Origin: Anadara kagoshimensis
Lineage: Eukaryota > Mollusca > Bivalvia > Arcoida > Arcidae
DNA: 64,000 nt
Direction: 5' to 3'
Assembly (NCBI GenBank): GCA_021292105.1
Contig: CM037861.1
Location: forward strand, 47,919,310 to 47,983,309
The notes under the pieces are model-generated. The model did no database searches. It had not been told where the DNA came from and saw only the letters and a program-made list of their open reading frames with translations. The number at the start of each line of letters is the position of its first letter. Position 1 is the first letter of the stretch. The position numbers and the translations under genes were made by a program. Shown here in pieces: positions 9,800-22,084 of this stretch.

Positions 9800-10224
9800 A
9801 GACCAAAATTTATAACAAGGTCATTTTTCAACAGGTTGGTATTTTTTCTCCTAAATTGTGGCTTCATTTGTTTTAAATTTGACACTGTTGAATATTGACA
9901 CTCCCCACAACACAGAGTGTTAATCCGTCTTCGATCTGGATGATGTTCAACATGGTTAGTGTATCCAATATCCATACTTTTATAAGTTTCAAATCCGCAA
10001 TAAAACTAGACAAAAAAATCAGTAAATCATAACTTAGATCACGGTATCTTATTTTCATTCAATATAAAATCCAAGGATGATATCTGAAGTATACCATCTT
10101 TAACGAAGGCCTTTTTGCAATCTCTTCTGAAATTTCTTTTTCTGGTCTTTGACTTTTTCACTCCTTTGGGGTAGATTCCTTTGGTCTGCAAGATGCGTGC
10201 ACGCCCCATCATTGCAGAAAGCAA
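9800..10224 (-). pseudogene. decayed integrase fragment (Gin/gypsy-type N-terminal region)
   Basis: Minus strand. The first part (10224 downward) reads ILQTKGIYPKGVKK, then a basic stretch and KKAFVKDGILQ. This matches the start of Gin/KRBA2-like and gypsy-type integrases (tG.YP.G..K..KR..R..K.F...DG.L). About 200 bases further, in another frame, CGECQ followed by LKQMKPQF resembles the Cys pair of the HHCC zinc-binding domain. Stops separate the two parts and no catalytic core was found. Recognition is from memory of the family, so moderate confidence. Confidence 0.45.
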
Positions 10225-11088
10225 AATTAAAGACTGGCTTTTCAGTCAAGAACGAACTTTTTTATCCAAGTTTTTCCTTTAACAACTGAACACCGCAGTC
10301 CATTCATTCAACTCATGGTGCTACTGCTTTTGATCTTGGCAAATTCGTCTTGAAAGGAGCCGACCTTTTAGTTCACAAGAGTGAGAGATAAGGGGTTCCA
10401 GCCGTTGATTTTGGAAAATTATTAGCTCGCTCGCACAATGTGTACATAGTTTACTATTAAAAGATTCCTGTTGTCAAGGAGATGTCCATCACCTTATTCC
10501 GCCTACACAAAAGAATCCATATGAAACACTTAAGTTATATGTTACCATTTTTTTTCTTTGTTACTAATTTAAATTTGTTAGGGATTTTATACTTGTGTGT
10601 TAAAAATGAAAGTGTAAGAACAGTGTGCTTTGGGGCATGTCAGCAGTAAATAAGCAATAGAATTTAATTTAATTTAAGAAGTTATTTTCGTACAAAACAC
10701 TTTGTTAAAGCTTAACTACGTTTTAAGTACTCGCTGTTGGTAGACTTTACTACTTTGTCTATAATTAAATCTCAAGTATAAAATGTATGATAAACTTCTA
10801 AGAATCGAAGGGGAATTCTTTTACAGCACATGAAGATATAATAGAAATGTCGATTGTATTATTCGCAATACCAATTAAATGTAATAAAATGTTTAACTTG
10901 CACTTTGAAACATTTTATCTTTCTGATTGTGAATTAAGTATTACATCATCAATATATAATACATTAAACTATTGTCTATCTTAGGAGAGTTAAGAGCTGA
11001 AATGCCTCTAAAATAAAAGTTTAGAGACAACTGTTAACGTAAATACCTCTAAAAATTTTAACACCTAAAAGTCGTTTGTTTTTGTTTT

Positions 11089-11131
<43 letters not shown>

Positions 11132-12595
11132 ATAAAGAAAAAAGGCACTAATTTTTTTATTTGTTTATTTATTTATTCATTTATTTATTTATTTAATTTT
11201 TCCTTTATTCTACAACAAAGAAAAACATTTACGTTTTTAACTAAAATTTGACTGTAGTATGTTCCCTTGACCAAATTTGCCAAACTAAGGTCAACCCATT
11301 TTCATTACACGCGACATTGATTTACACACAAAATCAAGGGAAAGAAAAATTCATTACAGATAATGTGAAGTTTGTAATTTTGACTTTTGAAACATTTTGA
11401 TTTTGAAAAAGCATTAGGGTAACATTATTTGCTTAAGCCTATGAGGCAGATGTGCTCTAGAACACGGAGTGCGTAACAGGTGTTAGTTTTTTGAAAATTT
11501 GCGAATGTTTTTCTTTATATACAGTGTTAGTATTTGTATTTAAAAACAAATATTATGATTATTTTAATAGAAACGAGATGTTTTAAGACACGAGGGCTAA
11601 CTGTAAATATAAAGGATTAACGATAATATAAACAATTTTACTTGATAATTATTTACTTATCTATAACATTGCAACCGAGTAAACGGCTTATCAAATACTA
11701 GTAAACGAGATCAAAAGAATCATCTTAATTCCCGAGTTTGGTCGGGTATTAGACATATGGACAAAAGGGGGGCCAGTAGCGTAGTTTTATTACTTTTTAA
11801 GACCCGACACTATTCTATTTATTTTACTGTTATCTAAGCCTCAGGATTTTGAGTTGAAATGAGAAGGAAAGTATAGAATTTATCACAGCAATTTTTCGGA
11901 CTTTTGCATTTTTTTTTATAAAATACAAACTCCGATATATTATCAAAACATATGACTTAAAATTTTTGTATCTATCAAATTTAGTCAGATATTTGTTACC
12001 ATGGCAACAGAATATCCATTTTAATGTAAACATTGGAAATAGAAAAATGTTCAATAATTAATGGTCACACATTAGAAAACACGACGTATAAGACTTCAAA
12101 TATTAATCTGTGGATTTCTACAAATTCATACAAATTTCTCAGACCAGGCATTTTAGAATCAATCGACAGAAACGGTGATATTAAAGATCCAACATATGCC
12201 CCGCTTTGAATTTAATTAGAAAACAATCTTGATAAATATACTTTAAAGTTTGAATATATCGCATTAATTTTCCAGGGTAACGCAAATGTTCGCAACAACG
12301 ACTAGCGCTAGCAAGCATGCGCGGACATTCTTAACAACAAAAACGCTATAAAAGCTACGAATGCATATGATCTCATGCAAAAAATAAATAAAAAGACGAC
12401 GACAAAATATTACCAAAATCGATATAAATGAAATCATAATACAATCATAAGGCACCAAACATGATGTTAAAACATGTACCTAATTGTGCAGTTTGCATTA
12501 TTATGTCAGACTTTTATCATCCTACCTAATTATATATTAAAACAACAATAGTCTTAAAAAACATATATTGAAGTATTTTAAAACAGCAAGTGGGT
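10225..12595. other. AT-rich stretch, no gene recognised
   Basis: Contains a 38-base T run and an adjoining TTTA-rich stretch (11090-11198, listed separately). Otherwise I see nothing in it. Confidence 0.5.
11090..11198 (+). repeat. poly(T) run and TTTA-rich microsatellite
   Basis: T38 at 11090-11127, then a TTTA/TTTG repeat at about 11152-11198. It could be the tail of a minus-strand retroposed copy, but no body was recognised beside it. Confidence 0.8.
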
Positions 12596-12599
12596 CTCT

Positions 12600-12720
12600 T
12601 GGGTATCTTTTCAACTTAAAACTATTTGGATTTATAATTTTGGTCCAAGCACTTCTGTCAGAAACGACTGTCTAGTGTTGTACAATTAAAACTGGTATAA
12701 AATATAATTTTCTTTACATT
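12600..12720 (-). repeat. dispersed repeat family N, copy 2
   Basis: Minus orientation: TTTTGGTCCAAGCACTTCTG, then AACGACTGTCTAGTG and AAAACTGGTATAA. Only the core and flanks are recognisable. Confidence 0.6.
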
Positions 12721-14120
12721 GAACAACAGAACGAGTCTGGTATCGCTATATGTCATGACCAACTTGCTGTCTAAAAGAAAACATCAATGAGAGAATTATA
12801 ATATTGGTTTTAAGAGTATGCCAAGACATTTTGTCATATATTTCTTTAGGTCACAGTACAATTAATATTCCCATGTCGAATAAAAATAAACTTAACAATT
12901 CAAGTTCTTAGTTTCATGTCTTATTAAAGTCTAAATGACCGGTGTCAGTGTGATAAAAGCTTATACAGTGTAGTTATTGTTAAGACTACGCTATTTTAGA
13001 GATAATAATACCATTATCGCCGAGTGTAACTGGGTCGTTACTGACATTTTGTCTATTATTTACTAAACCATTTAAAGAAAAACACACACGCCAACACTAT
13101 ACCATCCGTAATAAATAATTACAACAAAAACAAGAAATATATATATATGCATGTAGCCTATAATATTGGATAGCATGTAGCCTATGGTATTGGATAGACG
13201 GCTATTTATTCCTTTGTAATGTAAATATCCACATAAATATATATTGCATGTAACCATAAATAATACCCAGGATTAAAAACCAGAGATAAAACTAAATAAG
13301 TCAAAAACTCTGGAAAACCTTTGGGTTCTATGTTCCCAAAATAAATAACAATAATAATGAAAAATGGCCTGACCAGTGTGAAGACCAAGGCTAGAATGAC
13401 ACGTACTTTAACAAACTTACTACACCTCACTTAAAACTTCGTGCATCACGCCTGACATACATACGCAAAGAATGACACCCCTGCTAATTTAAATATTAAA
13501 GAACGAAACAGACAACAATTTTCCTCTATACTACATAACGAAGAAAATTGTGAATTATTACAAAGTCTTTATTTCTTTCACATTCAACTTTTGATAACGG
13601 CTTCATTATCTTAGTAAAATTATCTGTTTTGTAATAAATTCGTATTTTTCTTCCTTGTTTATTAATTAAAGAAATAAACCATTTTTCTTTGTCTTAATGA
13701 AAACGAAATTATAATAAGATGCCAATTAGATACATGTACATTCCAATATGGTTTGCAAATCTATTCAGACGGTGAAAAATATTCAAATTTTGCAAGTATT
13801 TCAATTCGTGATAAAGCTGTGGTTCTAATTAAAAAAGAAAATTTATAGAATTATTTTTATATATTGTTGATGACATATAGATGCAACGATTGCTGATTCA
13901 TTGTATGGTAAATACGGTTTTCTCAAAATTTCTTTTGTTTAAAAAAGAATCAAATTTTTGTACAGTTTTTAATAATTTTTTAAACCACTGGCTCGAATAA
14001 GAGTATTAGAATCCATCATTACATTCTAGGACACTCCCTACTCGTTTTGTATCAAAAATATTAGATTAAGATTCCTTTTTATCACATAACAAATGGTGAA
14101 TGATTCTTTTTACACATACT
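12721..14120. other. AT-rich stretch, no gene recognised
   Basis: Short frames near 13072-13430 (minus) look like chance. A short direct duplication of a TAGCCTATAATATTGGATAG-like unit occurs at 13155-13200. Confidence 0.45.
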
Positions 14121-14121
14121 T

Positions 14122-14237
14122 TAGGAGCCCGGCCTTATTTCCCTGGCAGAAGTTTATTTGTTTAACTAAATTTTGCTAGTTTTCAAAGTTTTTTTGGATT
14201 GTAATTTGGACATAGACTGGTATGTTTGGTTTAATTC
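14122..14237 (+). repeat. retroelement 3' fragment, family R, copy 2
   Basis: Only the last 115 bases of the family remain: AGCCCGGCCTTATTTCCCTG, GCAGAAGTTTAT, then the GTAATTTGGACATAGACTGG tail and the shared 3' end GTATGTTTGG. Confidence 0.6.
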
Positions 14238-16440
14238 TGAATGTTAAAATGGTGGATTTTACATTACTTGTGTGGCAAAAACACTACAATATCTCAGTTT
14301 TGTTTCGTTATAAATTACGGCACGTCATACAGCGCATGAAGCCAGTCAAAAACTATGTTGTCGTCGCGTGTAGCTTGTCCCAAACGTATGGCCACATAGA
14401 TACCCGTGATCCTAGCAACCAACCAAACTGAATGCGAGAAAAAGTCGTTTGTCTTTTTCATTTCAATATAAGAAACATATCTCAAATGAATTACTTCTAA
14501 TACCTTAACTACATCATTGTATGTATATTGTAATTGGCAGTTAAATGAATTTAAGCAACCCGATCACATTTTCCTTTCAACGGCCTTTGCCCTTGGGGAT
14601 AAAAACGTCTCTTGAAGCTGACAACTTTGAATGTGCACATAAAGACACAATATATATCTTAGACTGTATTTTACCAATGGTAAAAATAAAGTAATTTCTC
14701 TTGTGAGTCTTGATGCAATTATGGTTTTTAAAGAGTTTTTGGGACGCTAAAAGATAAAATACATCACTTTTCGTATCTGTCACATTTAGATCAGTCAATT
14801 ACAGTCTTACAGATTTAAAAAAAAAACACCTGTCTGTCTTAGTTTTTAGATAAAATACTTAACCTTGTTATTGAGCATTGTTTCCTGAATGTTGATGCAT
14901 GTTGTTGGGTGAATAGCCTCAAAATTAAAGTTTTGTAAAATAACACCAAACACTGCTAAACTAATGAGAATAGTTAATTAAATACCCAACAAAAGATGTT
15001 TTCCAATCCCGATCGACAACGATTCTGTCCAATAGATGGATGAATTACTTGTTTAAAGAATTGTTTCTAGACCTTCAGAGAAAAATGAAATGTACGTTAA
15101 AGATCTGGTATGATTAATCAATTAGCTTAGATAAAGTGTACTTCTGAACTTCTTTATGGCCAAAAAGAGCCTGTACATAAAATCATTATATTCATAAAAT
15201 TTTAATTTTAAGTCAAATAAATGTCAAAAGATCAATACACTATAAGAAAAACCCCTTATGTAAAAAAAACTATCATGATGATAAAATAATATAATAATTC
15301 TATATAAAGAACTATAAATTTCGGTGATAGTCGAATTTTACTGATTTATGGAACAAAACGTGAATAGATTAAGTCCGGGTCTACATTTCTCGAAAGATAA
15401 CGGATAGGAATTGGTTAATCCTTCTGTCGTGTCTTTATGTGAATGGATTTTTTCGTCTTTGAAATGTTTCGAAGGAAGTTCTTATAAGTAGGGTTACTCC
15501 AACCGGAATAAAGTCACTGGTGATCCCCAGTCCGTCTATTTGTAAACATTAGGAATTCATTGGCATGTAGTGTACTTTTGGAAAATAAAGAAAGGAAGGA
15601 ATTATCACATGTACTTTGACATTTGGCTTCTAATATTCATTAAGATCCCATTAACTTTATTCTTTATGTAGCCATACATTTTGTTGTCATTATTAAAGCA
15701 TTTAGTGATAATGTTTTTGGGAAGTACATTTTCGTATATACGACGAAGTTTATTATATTTATATATGTGCTAGAGTATTGTTTACCAATGTGTGAATATT
15801 TTCTTTAAAATGTCGTACGTGTACTTTATTATCGAGGGAGTGTCTCAGTCCACATGTACATATAAAAATGGTATACGACAGTTTTTACAATAGATCGCTC
15901 CAAGGTAACATGTAATAATGAAGAATGGTACATGTATCAAAATTACACATTATTTCTTACTTTAATTCTTGGTTTATTGCTTCTCCCAAGACGCTTTATT
16001 AAATTTGCCAGAGGGATATGGTATACTGGTGTAATTATTAAGTAGCATTGGAATTACAGAAACTGTCACCATAGATTAGTTAAAATAGATTAAATTGCAG
16101 TAAAGGAATGGCATTTCAGATTGTTAATTTCTCATTTGATACATATTCTATCATAGAGCACATGATCCCAAGTCTGCAAAAGAATAATAATTCCCAAATC
16201 AACAGTTAACTACACACTCCTGGTTTCATCATTGTGTTTAATATCAGAATGTCCATTTCTTAAAAAGTGCTATAAAATGACTCAGTATTCAGGCTGCCTA
16301 TGTAGTAAAACTACGGTAGTTTTGTCCATTTATCTTGTTTTTTTTTCTCGAAATCGTACAGACAGACAAGAGCAAAGAACAAACTCTACTCGTTTTATAA
16401 TTGCGTTGTGATTGTTTGGAATTTGGCATATAACATATGT
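14238..16440. other. AT-rich stretch, no gene recognised
   Basis: No supported gene or repeat. A short minus-strand frame at 14577-14798 has no family resemblance and no clear splice sites. Confidence 0.45.
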
Positions 16441-16508
16441 GTAAAATGCAATCATAAAATTAAAGATATGTCCAAAAGGAATTTGGATTTAAGACAAACA
16501 TACCTTAC

Positions 16509-16715
16509 CTTAATCTTAACTTTTATGTTTTTCTCGCCAGAAGGTACATAAGACCGCAACGCTATCATTCCATTTTCTGTCTGTAATTCGCTGCTGCTTA
16601 GGTTGTGTTCTAGCTTGTCCAAAAGGACGTTCACAAACGTGGATAGACTAGTTGCATAACTGGCTGTACGTATTATGGTCAGGGAGTTCTCATTTCGAGT
16701 TTGTTGGGAGGACAT
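16509..16715 (-). CDS. candidate first coding exon of an unrecognised gene
   Basis: Minus strand. ATG at 16715 opens 69 codons (starting MSSQQTRNENSLTIIRTASY) that end exactly at a strong donor, AAG then GTAAGGTATG, below 16509. Codons use C and G at third positions more than the surroundings, and the peptide is hydrophilic with a plausible amphipathic centre (STFVNVLLDKLEHNL). I do not recognise it. A continuation exon at lower coordinates was not found, so it may be a decayed or repeat-disrupted gene. Two other possible minus-strand exons lie upstream (17725-17904 and 20020-20325), but I cannot show that they belong together. Confidence 0.35.
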
Positions 16716-16739
16716 CCGATTTCAATAATAATTTGCAAA

Positions 16740-17012
16740 TTATATGAAAAAGTTTTATGACCGTCATCACAGTATTGCTGATAAGTTAAATGCCTCTGTA
16801 TCCAGGATTGCCCTTTGCATATTTGACGTCCCATGGTTAAATGTTCCTTTTAACACACGTGGCGAGTGTCGCTAGCTAAACAGAAGGCGCCTACCCTTCC
16901 GGAGTACCCGGCCTCGCGGAATTTTGCGTGTCTAACCTGACTTGTCAGTTCCAAAGGTTTTTACTTTGCTTCTGGATTGTTATTCAGACATGGAATAGTA
17001 TGTTTGTTTTTA
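16740..17012 (+). repeat. retroelement 3' fragment, family R, copy 3
   Basis: Encodes the clear end of the protein (MKKFYDRHHSIADKLNASVS), followed by the 3' module with GCTAGCTAAACAGAAGGCGC, CCTTCCGGAGTACCCGGCC and the tail GGAATAGTATGTTTGTTTTT. Confidence 0.72.
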
Positions 17013-17451
17013 AAAATCATCGAACATTACAATTTCTCATTTTTGAACCATGATTACAAATGGTTCCATGCACATGTTTAAAATTAATAGTATACATTAT
17101 AAAATAAAAAAAATAGCAACTTGGAAATAGGAAAGACTCGATCAATAACGTTACACGTCATGTTATGTAAGACCATACAAAGTGCTATCACAATCTTTGC
17201 TTTGATGGTTTATCATATTTTACCATCTTAATGTAAATATAAGCATTAGACAAATCTAACACTTGAAGTTGCTTTTGTCTTCAGTAATTTTGAACATTGT
17301 GGTATTTTAGCATCAATAATTGTATTGATCTATATTAGTCTAAGTTACCGCTCCCCTAATAAAATAAAACAATTAGGTAATAAAACATGGAAAACTTTGT
17401 TTTTATGATTAAATTTTATCGTAACATTTATTTTTCTTTTTTTTTTTTTAG

Positions 17452-17518
17452 ATATAGACTGATTTACTACTACAACAGATACCAGAGGATCGGTCATTTG
17501 TTTTCATTAAAAAGAAAC
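17452..17518 (+). CDS. possible small exon (plus strand)
   Basis: A 67-base segment between a very strong 3' splice-like tract (CTTTTTTTTTTTTAG ending at 17451) and a donor-like GTAAGCAC at 17519. One frame is open (YRLIYYYNRYQRIGHLF) and the other two are closed. With only 67 bases this may be chance. Confidence 0.2.
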
Positions 17519-17724
17519 GTAAGCACAACCGAGAAAACGTATGTTATATAAGTAATACGACGAGTTAGCACCAAAATGAAATTCTATTCATATACTTAAG
17601 TAATGTATGGTAGGATAGTAATGATACAAGCCTTCACCTTATAGGTCTAATCACAGACACAATGACATTACTTAAATTCTTCTTCCACTAAGGAACATCC
17701 AGTTACAGTAGATCATTTTCCCAC

Positions 17725-17904
17725 CTTGAGCCGCGCAAAACAACGATGGCTTGTGCTGCTGCAGAGTACAAATAAAAGTGCCGATGAAATGTTAAAAACT
17801 TCAATGGTTTATCAAAAATGGATACTCTGAACATATTTAGCATCTCAGGAAGGGTAGTTAAAAAACAGCAGGCTGTGGTTATGTCTTCAATAATCTGACG
17901 CCAT
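17725..17904 (-). CDS. candidate internal coding exon of an unrecognised gene
   Basis: Minus strand, 180 bases, between acceptor TCCTTTTTCCAG and donor AAG/GTGGGAAA. One frame is open (WRQIIEDITTACCFLTTLPE and on to AAAQAIVVLRGS) and continues past both splice sites. The exon phase is the same at both ends. The composition (Cys, Leu, aromatic and Pro) looks protein-like. No family is recognised, and no partner exon with matching phase was proven. Confidence 0.35.
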
Positions 17905-18252
17905 CTGGAAAAAGGATTTTTGGTACTACGGGGTCCAGGCAAATAACACTTATTTCATAAAAATGATATTCCAACATAAAATATGCAATTTTTATAAAAT
18001 ATATCTGAATTTAAAATTAAAAAATATATTGCATTTATCGGATCATTAGAGCAGTGTGTTAAATTGGCATTACAGTAACTACTGTTTCTGTGATCGGGAA
18101 TGATTTTAAAAAAAAACGCGTTATAATTTGTTAGTTGAATGCCTAACTGCCAGTTGAATCGTTCCATTGTTGATAACATTTCAGATATCTTGTACAGAAT
18201 TGCAATTTGCTGCAACATCAATCACATTCTCTTAACCACGTCTTATATTACG

Positions 18253-18503
18253 GTACAGAACTGTTGAAAATTAAACCTTAACTAAAGAGTTGACTAACTG
18301 ACAAATCGGCAGCCGAGTTTAAAGCTAATGAGTTGGTGTCGAATCGGTAGTTCAGCTCGGCTCTTCGTCATCTTAACTTTGCGAAGCCGATATTTTTCTC
18401 TCGATAACTTCTCGACCACTAACTATCCATATTTCGACCACCCGGCAGCGGAACATTGACTCCCGTTTTGTTAGCTCCGTGTTAAACTTTCGACAAGTCT
18501 GTA
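18253..18503. mobile_element. MITE, family P (CTGTCGAAAGTTTAACAC ends), copy 1
   Basis: Left end TACAGAACTGTTGAAAATTAAAC and right end GTTAAACTTTCGACAAGTCTGTAC are imperfect inverted repeats. The interior has AGTTGGTGTCGAATCGG and is GC-richer than the flanks. No coding capacity. Confidence 0.75.
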
Positions 18504-18827
18504 CTCTAAATGTTCATAATGTTTTACACATAAAGCCGACTTTTGATTAGGTGATATCATCAACATTTAGACATGACATTTATGTTTCTATTTACAGAAA
18601 CGGCGACAAAAACATTTCCCCGTTAGTTTTATCTCAAGGGCGGTAATTAACACCAATGTTACAAACGGAAGTGCAAATTAATGAAAATGTTTGTTCTGAA
18701 AAGAAATTAAATGTAAATTATGATCTTTCTTTAGGCAATTCTGCATCATTTAGCTACAAACTTTCCCTATAAAAATAAAACAATGTTATAAAGTTTAAAG
18801 CTATATAAAATGTAAATGTATTTTGAA

Positions 18828-18893
18828 ATCTCTCTTTCTCTCCCATGAATAGACAATTTCTATTCTCTCTTACTCTCATGAATAAACAATTTT

Positions 18894-18934
<41 letters not shown>

Positions 18935-19142
18935 GATTAGACAATGTTTAATCTCTCTCATAAATAGACAATTTTAATTCTCCTGAATAGACAATTTTAT
19001 TTCTCTCGTTCTCTCATGATTAGACAATTTATATATTCTCTCATAAAAATAAAATTATGATTTTCTCTCTCTCTCATGAATAGACAATTTTTATTTTCTC
19101 TCATGAACAGACATTTTTTTATTTCTCTCATAAATAAACAAT

Positions 19143-19193
<51 letters not shown>

Positions 19194-19276
19194 TAGACAA
19201 TAATTTATTCTCTCTTTCTCTCATAAAAAGATATTTTTATATTCACTCTCTCTCTCTCTCTCTCTCATGAATAGAG
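18828..19276. repeat. CT-rich satellite-like block
   Basis: Runs of (CT)n, the longest at 18901-18932 and 19149-19188, alternate about ten times with a short insert like CATGAATAGACAATTTTTAT. The unit length varies, so it is a compound microsatellite and not a regular minisatellite. Confidence 0.85.
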
Positions 19277-19987
19277 GATTTTCTTCTAGTAGAACAAACC
19301 TGATTTTCTCACTCTTCCTGTACACAAAAAGACATTAACGACAACATCATTGTAATCAATCCCAAATATAATCTAAAGTGAAGAGAAGATGAGAGTAAAT
19401 TATTTGGTCTTACTCAATTACGATATCGTTACATCATTACAAACGGATTACGATTAACTACATAACATCACACAACAATCAGCATTTCTCTTTGACGAAG
19501 ACATATTTCTTAGAACACACTGTGCAGTGCTATTATAACTCTTTTTTATAACTTGAATTTTCGTTTATAAAACACGCCATCTCGCTATATTTTGTCTTTT
19601 TGGTGGATTACTGGTGGAATTCAATATGTATTTACAACGAAAACTAATTTATCTAGGGAAACTTTTTAAGAATACTGATGTCTTTTTGCACGATAAACGC
19701 TTTAGTATTTTATAAATGTCACATTCAGATTTATTTATGAAGAAAAAATTAAATTATTTAGATTTAAAAATTCAATTCAAAAGAGATATCGAAAAAAGCA
19801 AAAAAAAAAAAACGTGAAATTAAACCAGATGAGCAGCATTCTATTATTTTGTGCAACATATAAACGCAGTACTCATCACAAAAGATCATTTGTATTGTAG
19901 AGACAACATTTAGCCAATGTATTTTCTACCTGCAAAATTTTGGAGAACTATTTATATACTTCGTTGTGCTTTTAAAAGAAAACGTAT
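19277..19987. other. AT-rich stretch, no gene recognised
   Basis: No repeat or gene recognised. Confidence 0.45.
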
Positions 19988-20018
19988 CGGCAAACAACAT
20001 TGATCTGTCTGCTGGACC
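19988..20018 (+). repeat. solitary end of inverted-repeat family T
   Basis: CGGCAAACAACATTGATCTG then TCTGCTGGACC matches the ends of the family T elements at 45320-47454 and 62779-62994. No partner end was found within several hundred bases. Confidence 0.5.
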
Positions 20019-20019
20019 T

Positions 20020-20325
20020 TTATATAGAAATTGTGATTTGAACACAAATTGGTACATGTATGTTTGCTTTTGGTTTATTTGAGTTTTTAAATGCCGATCC
20101 TATTTGGCTACAAATAAATACAATGTCAAGGTTAAGCTTCATTGAATCATAAACAACCGTCATAAAGCACGGATAATTGGATAGATTAAATGTTTTGGTC
20201 AAGATGTTTTGTATGCCGTCCTGCACTTCGTCAAGAAGGACTACCTGAGGCATCATTGGTACTTCAAACATTTCGTTCGTGACGTAAACGTCAGTGTTAT
20301 TACCGATGCCTTTTTGAAAAGTCAT
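20020..20325 (-). CDS. possible exon or short gene, unrecognised
   Basis: Minus strand, 101 codons from ATG at 20325, with an in-frame stop just upstream. The peptide (MTFQKGIGNNTDVYVTNEMF and on to VVYDSMKLNLDIVFICSQI) has a mixed, protein-like composition and GC-rich third positions in its first half. The ORF ends at TAA 20020. An acceptor-like CATTTAAG lies at the start. No family recognised. A donor at CAG/GTAGTC inside would shorten it. Confidence 0.3.
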   Translation of the reverse strand: MTFQKGIGNNTDVYVTNEMFEVPMMPQVVLLDEVQDGIQNILTKTFNLSNYPCFMTVVYDSMKLNLDIVFICSQIGSAFKNSNKPKANIHVPICVQITISI

Positions 20326-20639
20326 ACTTAAATGAAATCATGAGAATATTAATTTTTTGCTTGACGTCAATGTATAATACCATGGCGTTTTTGTCGCCGA
20401 TCATTTAAAGAAAACCCTTTGGGGGTATCATTATCGAGAACAATCTCTGGTTATTTTCACCATTTTTATTTGTTATTTTGTTTCTCCATTTTTGTATTTT
20501 ATTTTAATTTTTGACATTTTATTCAGAGGAAACTTTCTGTACTGGGTGACTAATCATCATTGAAACTCTCAAAGAAACATATTACATGTGTACATATTTA
20601 CTCGCAGTATAGTACTTCAGCAAAATAGTACACTACGGG

Positions 20640-20975
20640 GACTTTATACAACGAACCAAGCTGCTAACAAATAAATTGTTGACCAAGGTTTATTGCAAGC
20701 ATACGCTTATCGGGGCCCTCAAAAAGTTTCATGGCCGTCATCGCAGTATTGTTGATAAGAATGATGTCTGCGTCCAGAATTGTCCTGGATATAATTTACG
20801 TCCCATAGTACCGTGTCTCTTTCACTCAATTTTGATAACACGCGAGGCGGTTGAAACTAGCTAAATTTATGGGTAGCGGTTACTCTTCCGGAACATCTGA
20901 CCTAACTACCCTGGTGGAAGTTCACGTGTTTGTCAGTTTTAAAGTTTGTATTTGGTTCTAGATTGTAATTCGATT
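20640..20975 (+). repeat. retroelement 3' fragment, family R, copy 4
   Basis: One of the fullest copies. Its first 200 bases encode LLTNKLLTKVYCKHTLIGAL and then KKFHGRHRSIVDKNDVCV, the C-terminal end of a reverse-transcriptase protein. The 3' module follows with GGAACATCTGACC and CCTGGTGGAAGTTCACGTG. The last 20 bases of the usual tail are missing. Confidence 0.75.
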
Positions 20976-21029
20976 GTTAATCGAAACTGTGCAAATTCGC
21001 ATGTTAATTTATTGCAAAACCTGTTTTGA

Positions 21030-21165
21030 TTTTGCACCACTAGACGGATGTATTGAAATAAGATTCCTCATCATTAGTACTTGGACTAAAATTGTAGAAT
21101 CATTATATTTTTAAGATGTGGAAATAAGCACATTAGAAGTACCGAAATGTTTTTACCGAATCCAC
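21030..21165 (+). repeat. dispersed repeat family N, copy 3
   Basis: Starts TTTTGCACCACTAGACGGAT and continues CATCATTAGTACTTGGAC. It lies 55 bases after family R copy 4. Confidence 0.6.
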
Positions 21166-22084
21166 CTACGGTAATTTAAAAGATTTCTTTATCAATCATG
21201 CAAAGTTATAAAATTGATTTTCAAAATAAAATTCGAAATAATGATTTAAAATGCAAAGATCTTTTTTCGTATTTACATTCAACTTAAACTTGGGATTGGT
21301 TTAACAGTTATGATGCACCCATAAAGGTAAATGATAATAAAAATCTGGTCACAAGAGGGTTTTAAAGACATATATATTGAATGAGCTTGACAATGAATTC
21401 AGATTTTAAGACACAGTTATTGCTGTTCAATAGTCAAAGCGCCTATTACTACTAAAGTAATTGATATTATGAGTGAGATTTTTCAGAATTAAAAACGTAA
21501 TATGTGCCATTGGTGGAAATATTTACAGTTCATATTTCTAAGTACCCATAGAAACGCAATCAATTTACATAGGCAAGAAGAACACTATTGTTTCTGAACA
21601 TTAAATTGAAAAATAAGTGGCTTTACGATGTAGAATTATATAGTGTATATATGTAGATGAACCCTTTTAGACTTCAACATTTAGTTCATTTATCATAAGT
21701 CATTGAAAGCAATGGGATACATTTAGTTTTGCTTTTAAGTTAGAATGTTTATTAGCAACAACGTGACTATGGCAGTTGAGATATGATTTTGTCCTAATGT
21801 AGACTGAAAATGAAAATAAAAATAATTTTCGAAATAAGCCCTTAAGGTTATAATTTTGTTGAAGAATAATCAATATACAAAACATTTACATGAAAAAGAC
21901 AAATGATGTTGATAAGTCGGTCACATATAGAATTGATCCTATAGAAATAATTAGAGGTAGATTACAACACTTGCGTTATTTTCGCATGTTTGAAAGAGTT
22001 CTCGAATATCTTCACCCCAGGGTACTAATTCTTGGGGTTTTTATTTAAAAAATGCTTTAAACACAAAGGTTTTTAAAACTTTTT
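21166..22084. other. AT-rich stretch, no gene recognised
   Basis: No repeat or gene recognised. Confidence 0.45.

Noticed and set aside
18997-19224. Frame with repeated MRERE
   Set aside because: It is the CT-rich satellite-like block read on the minus strand.
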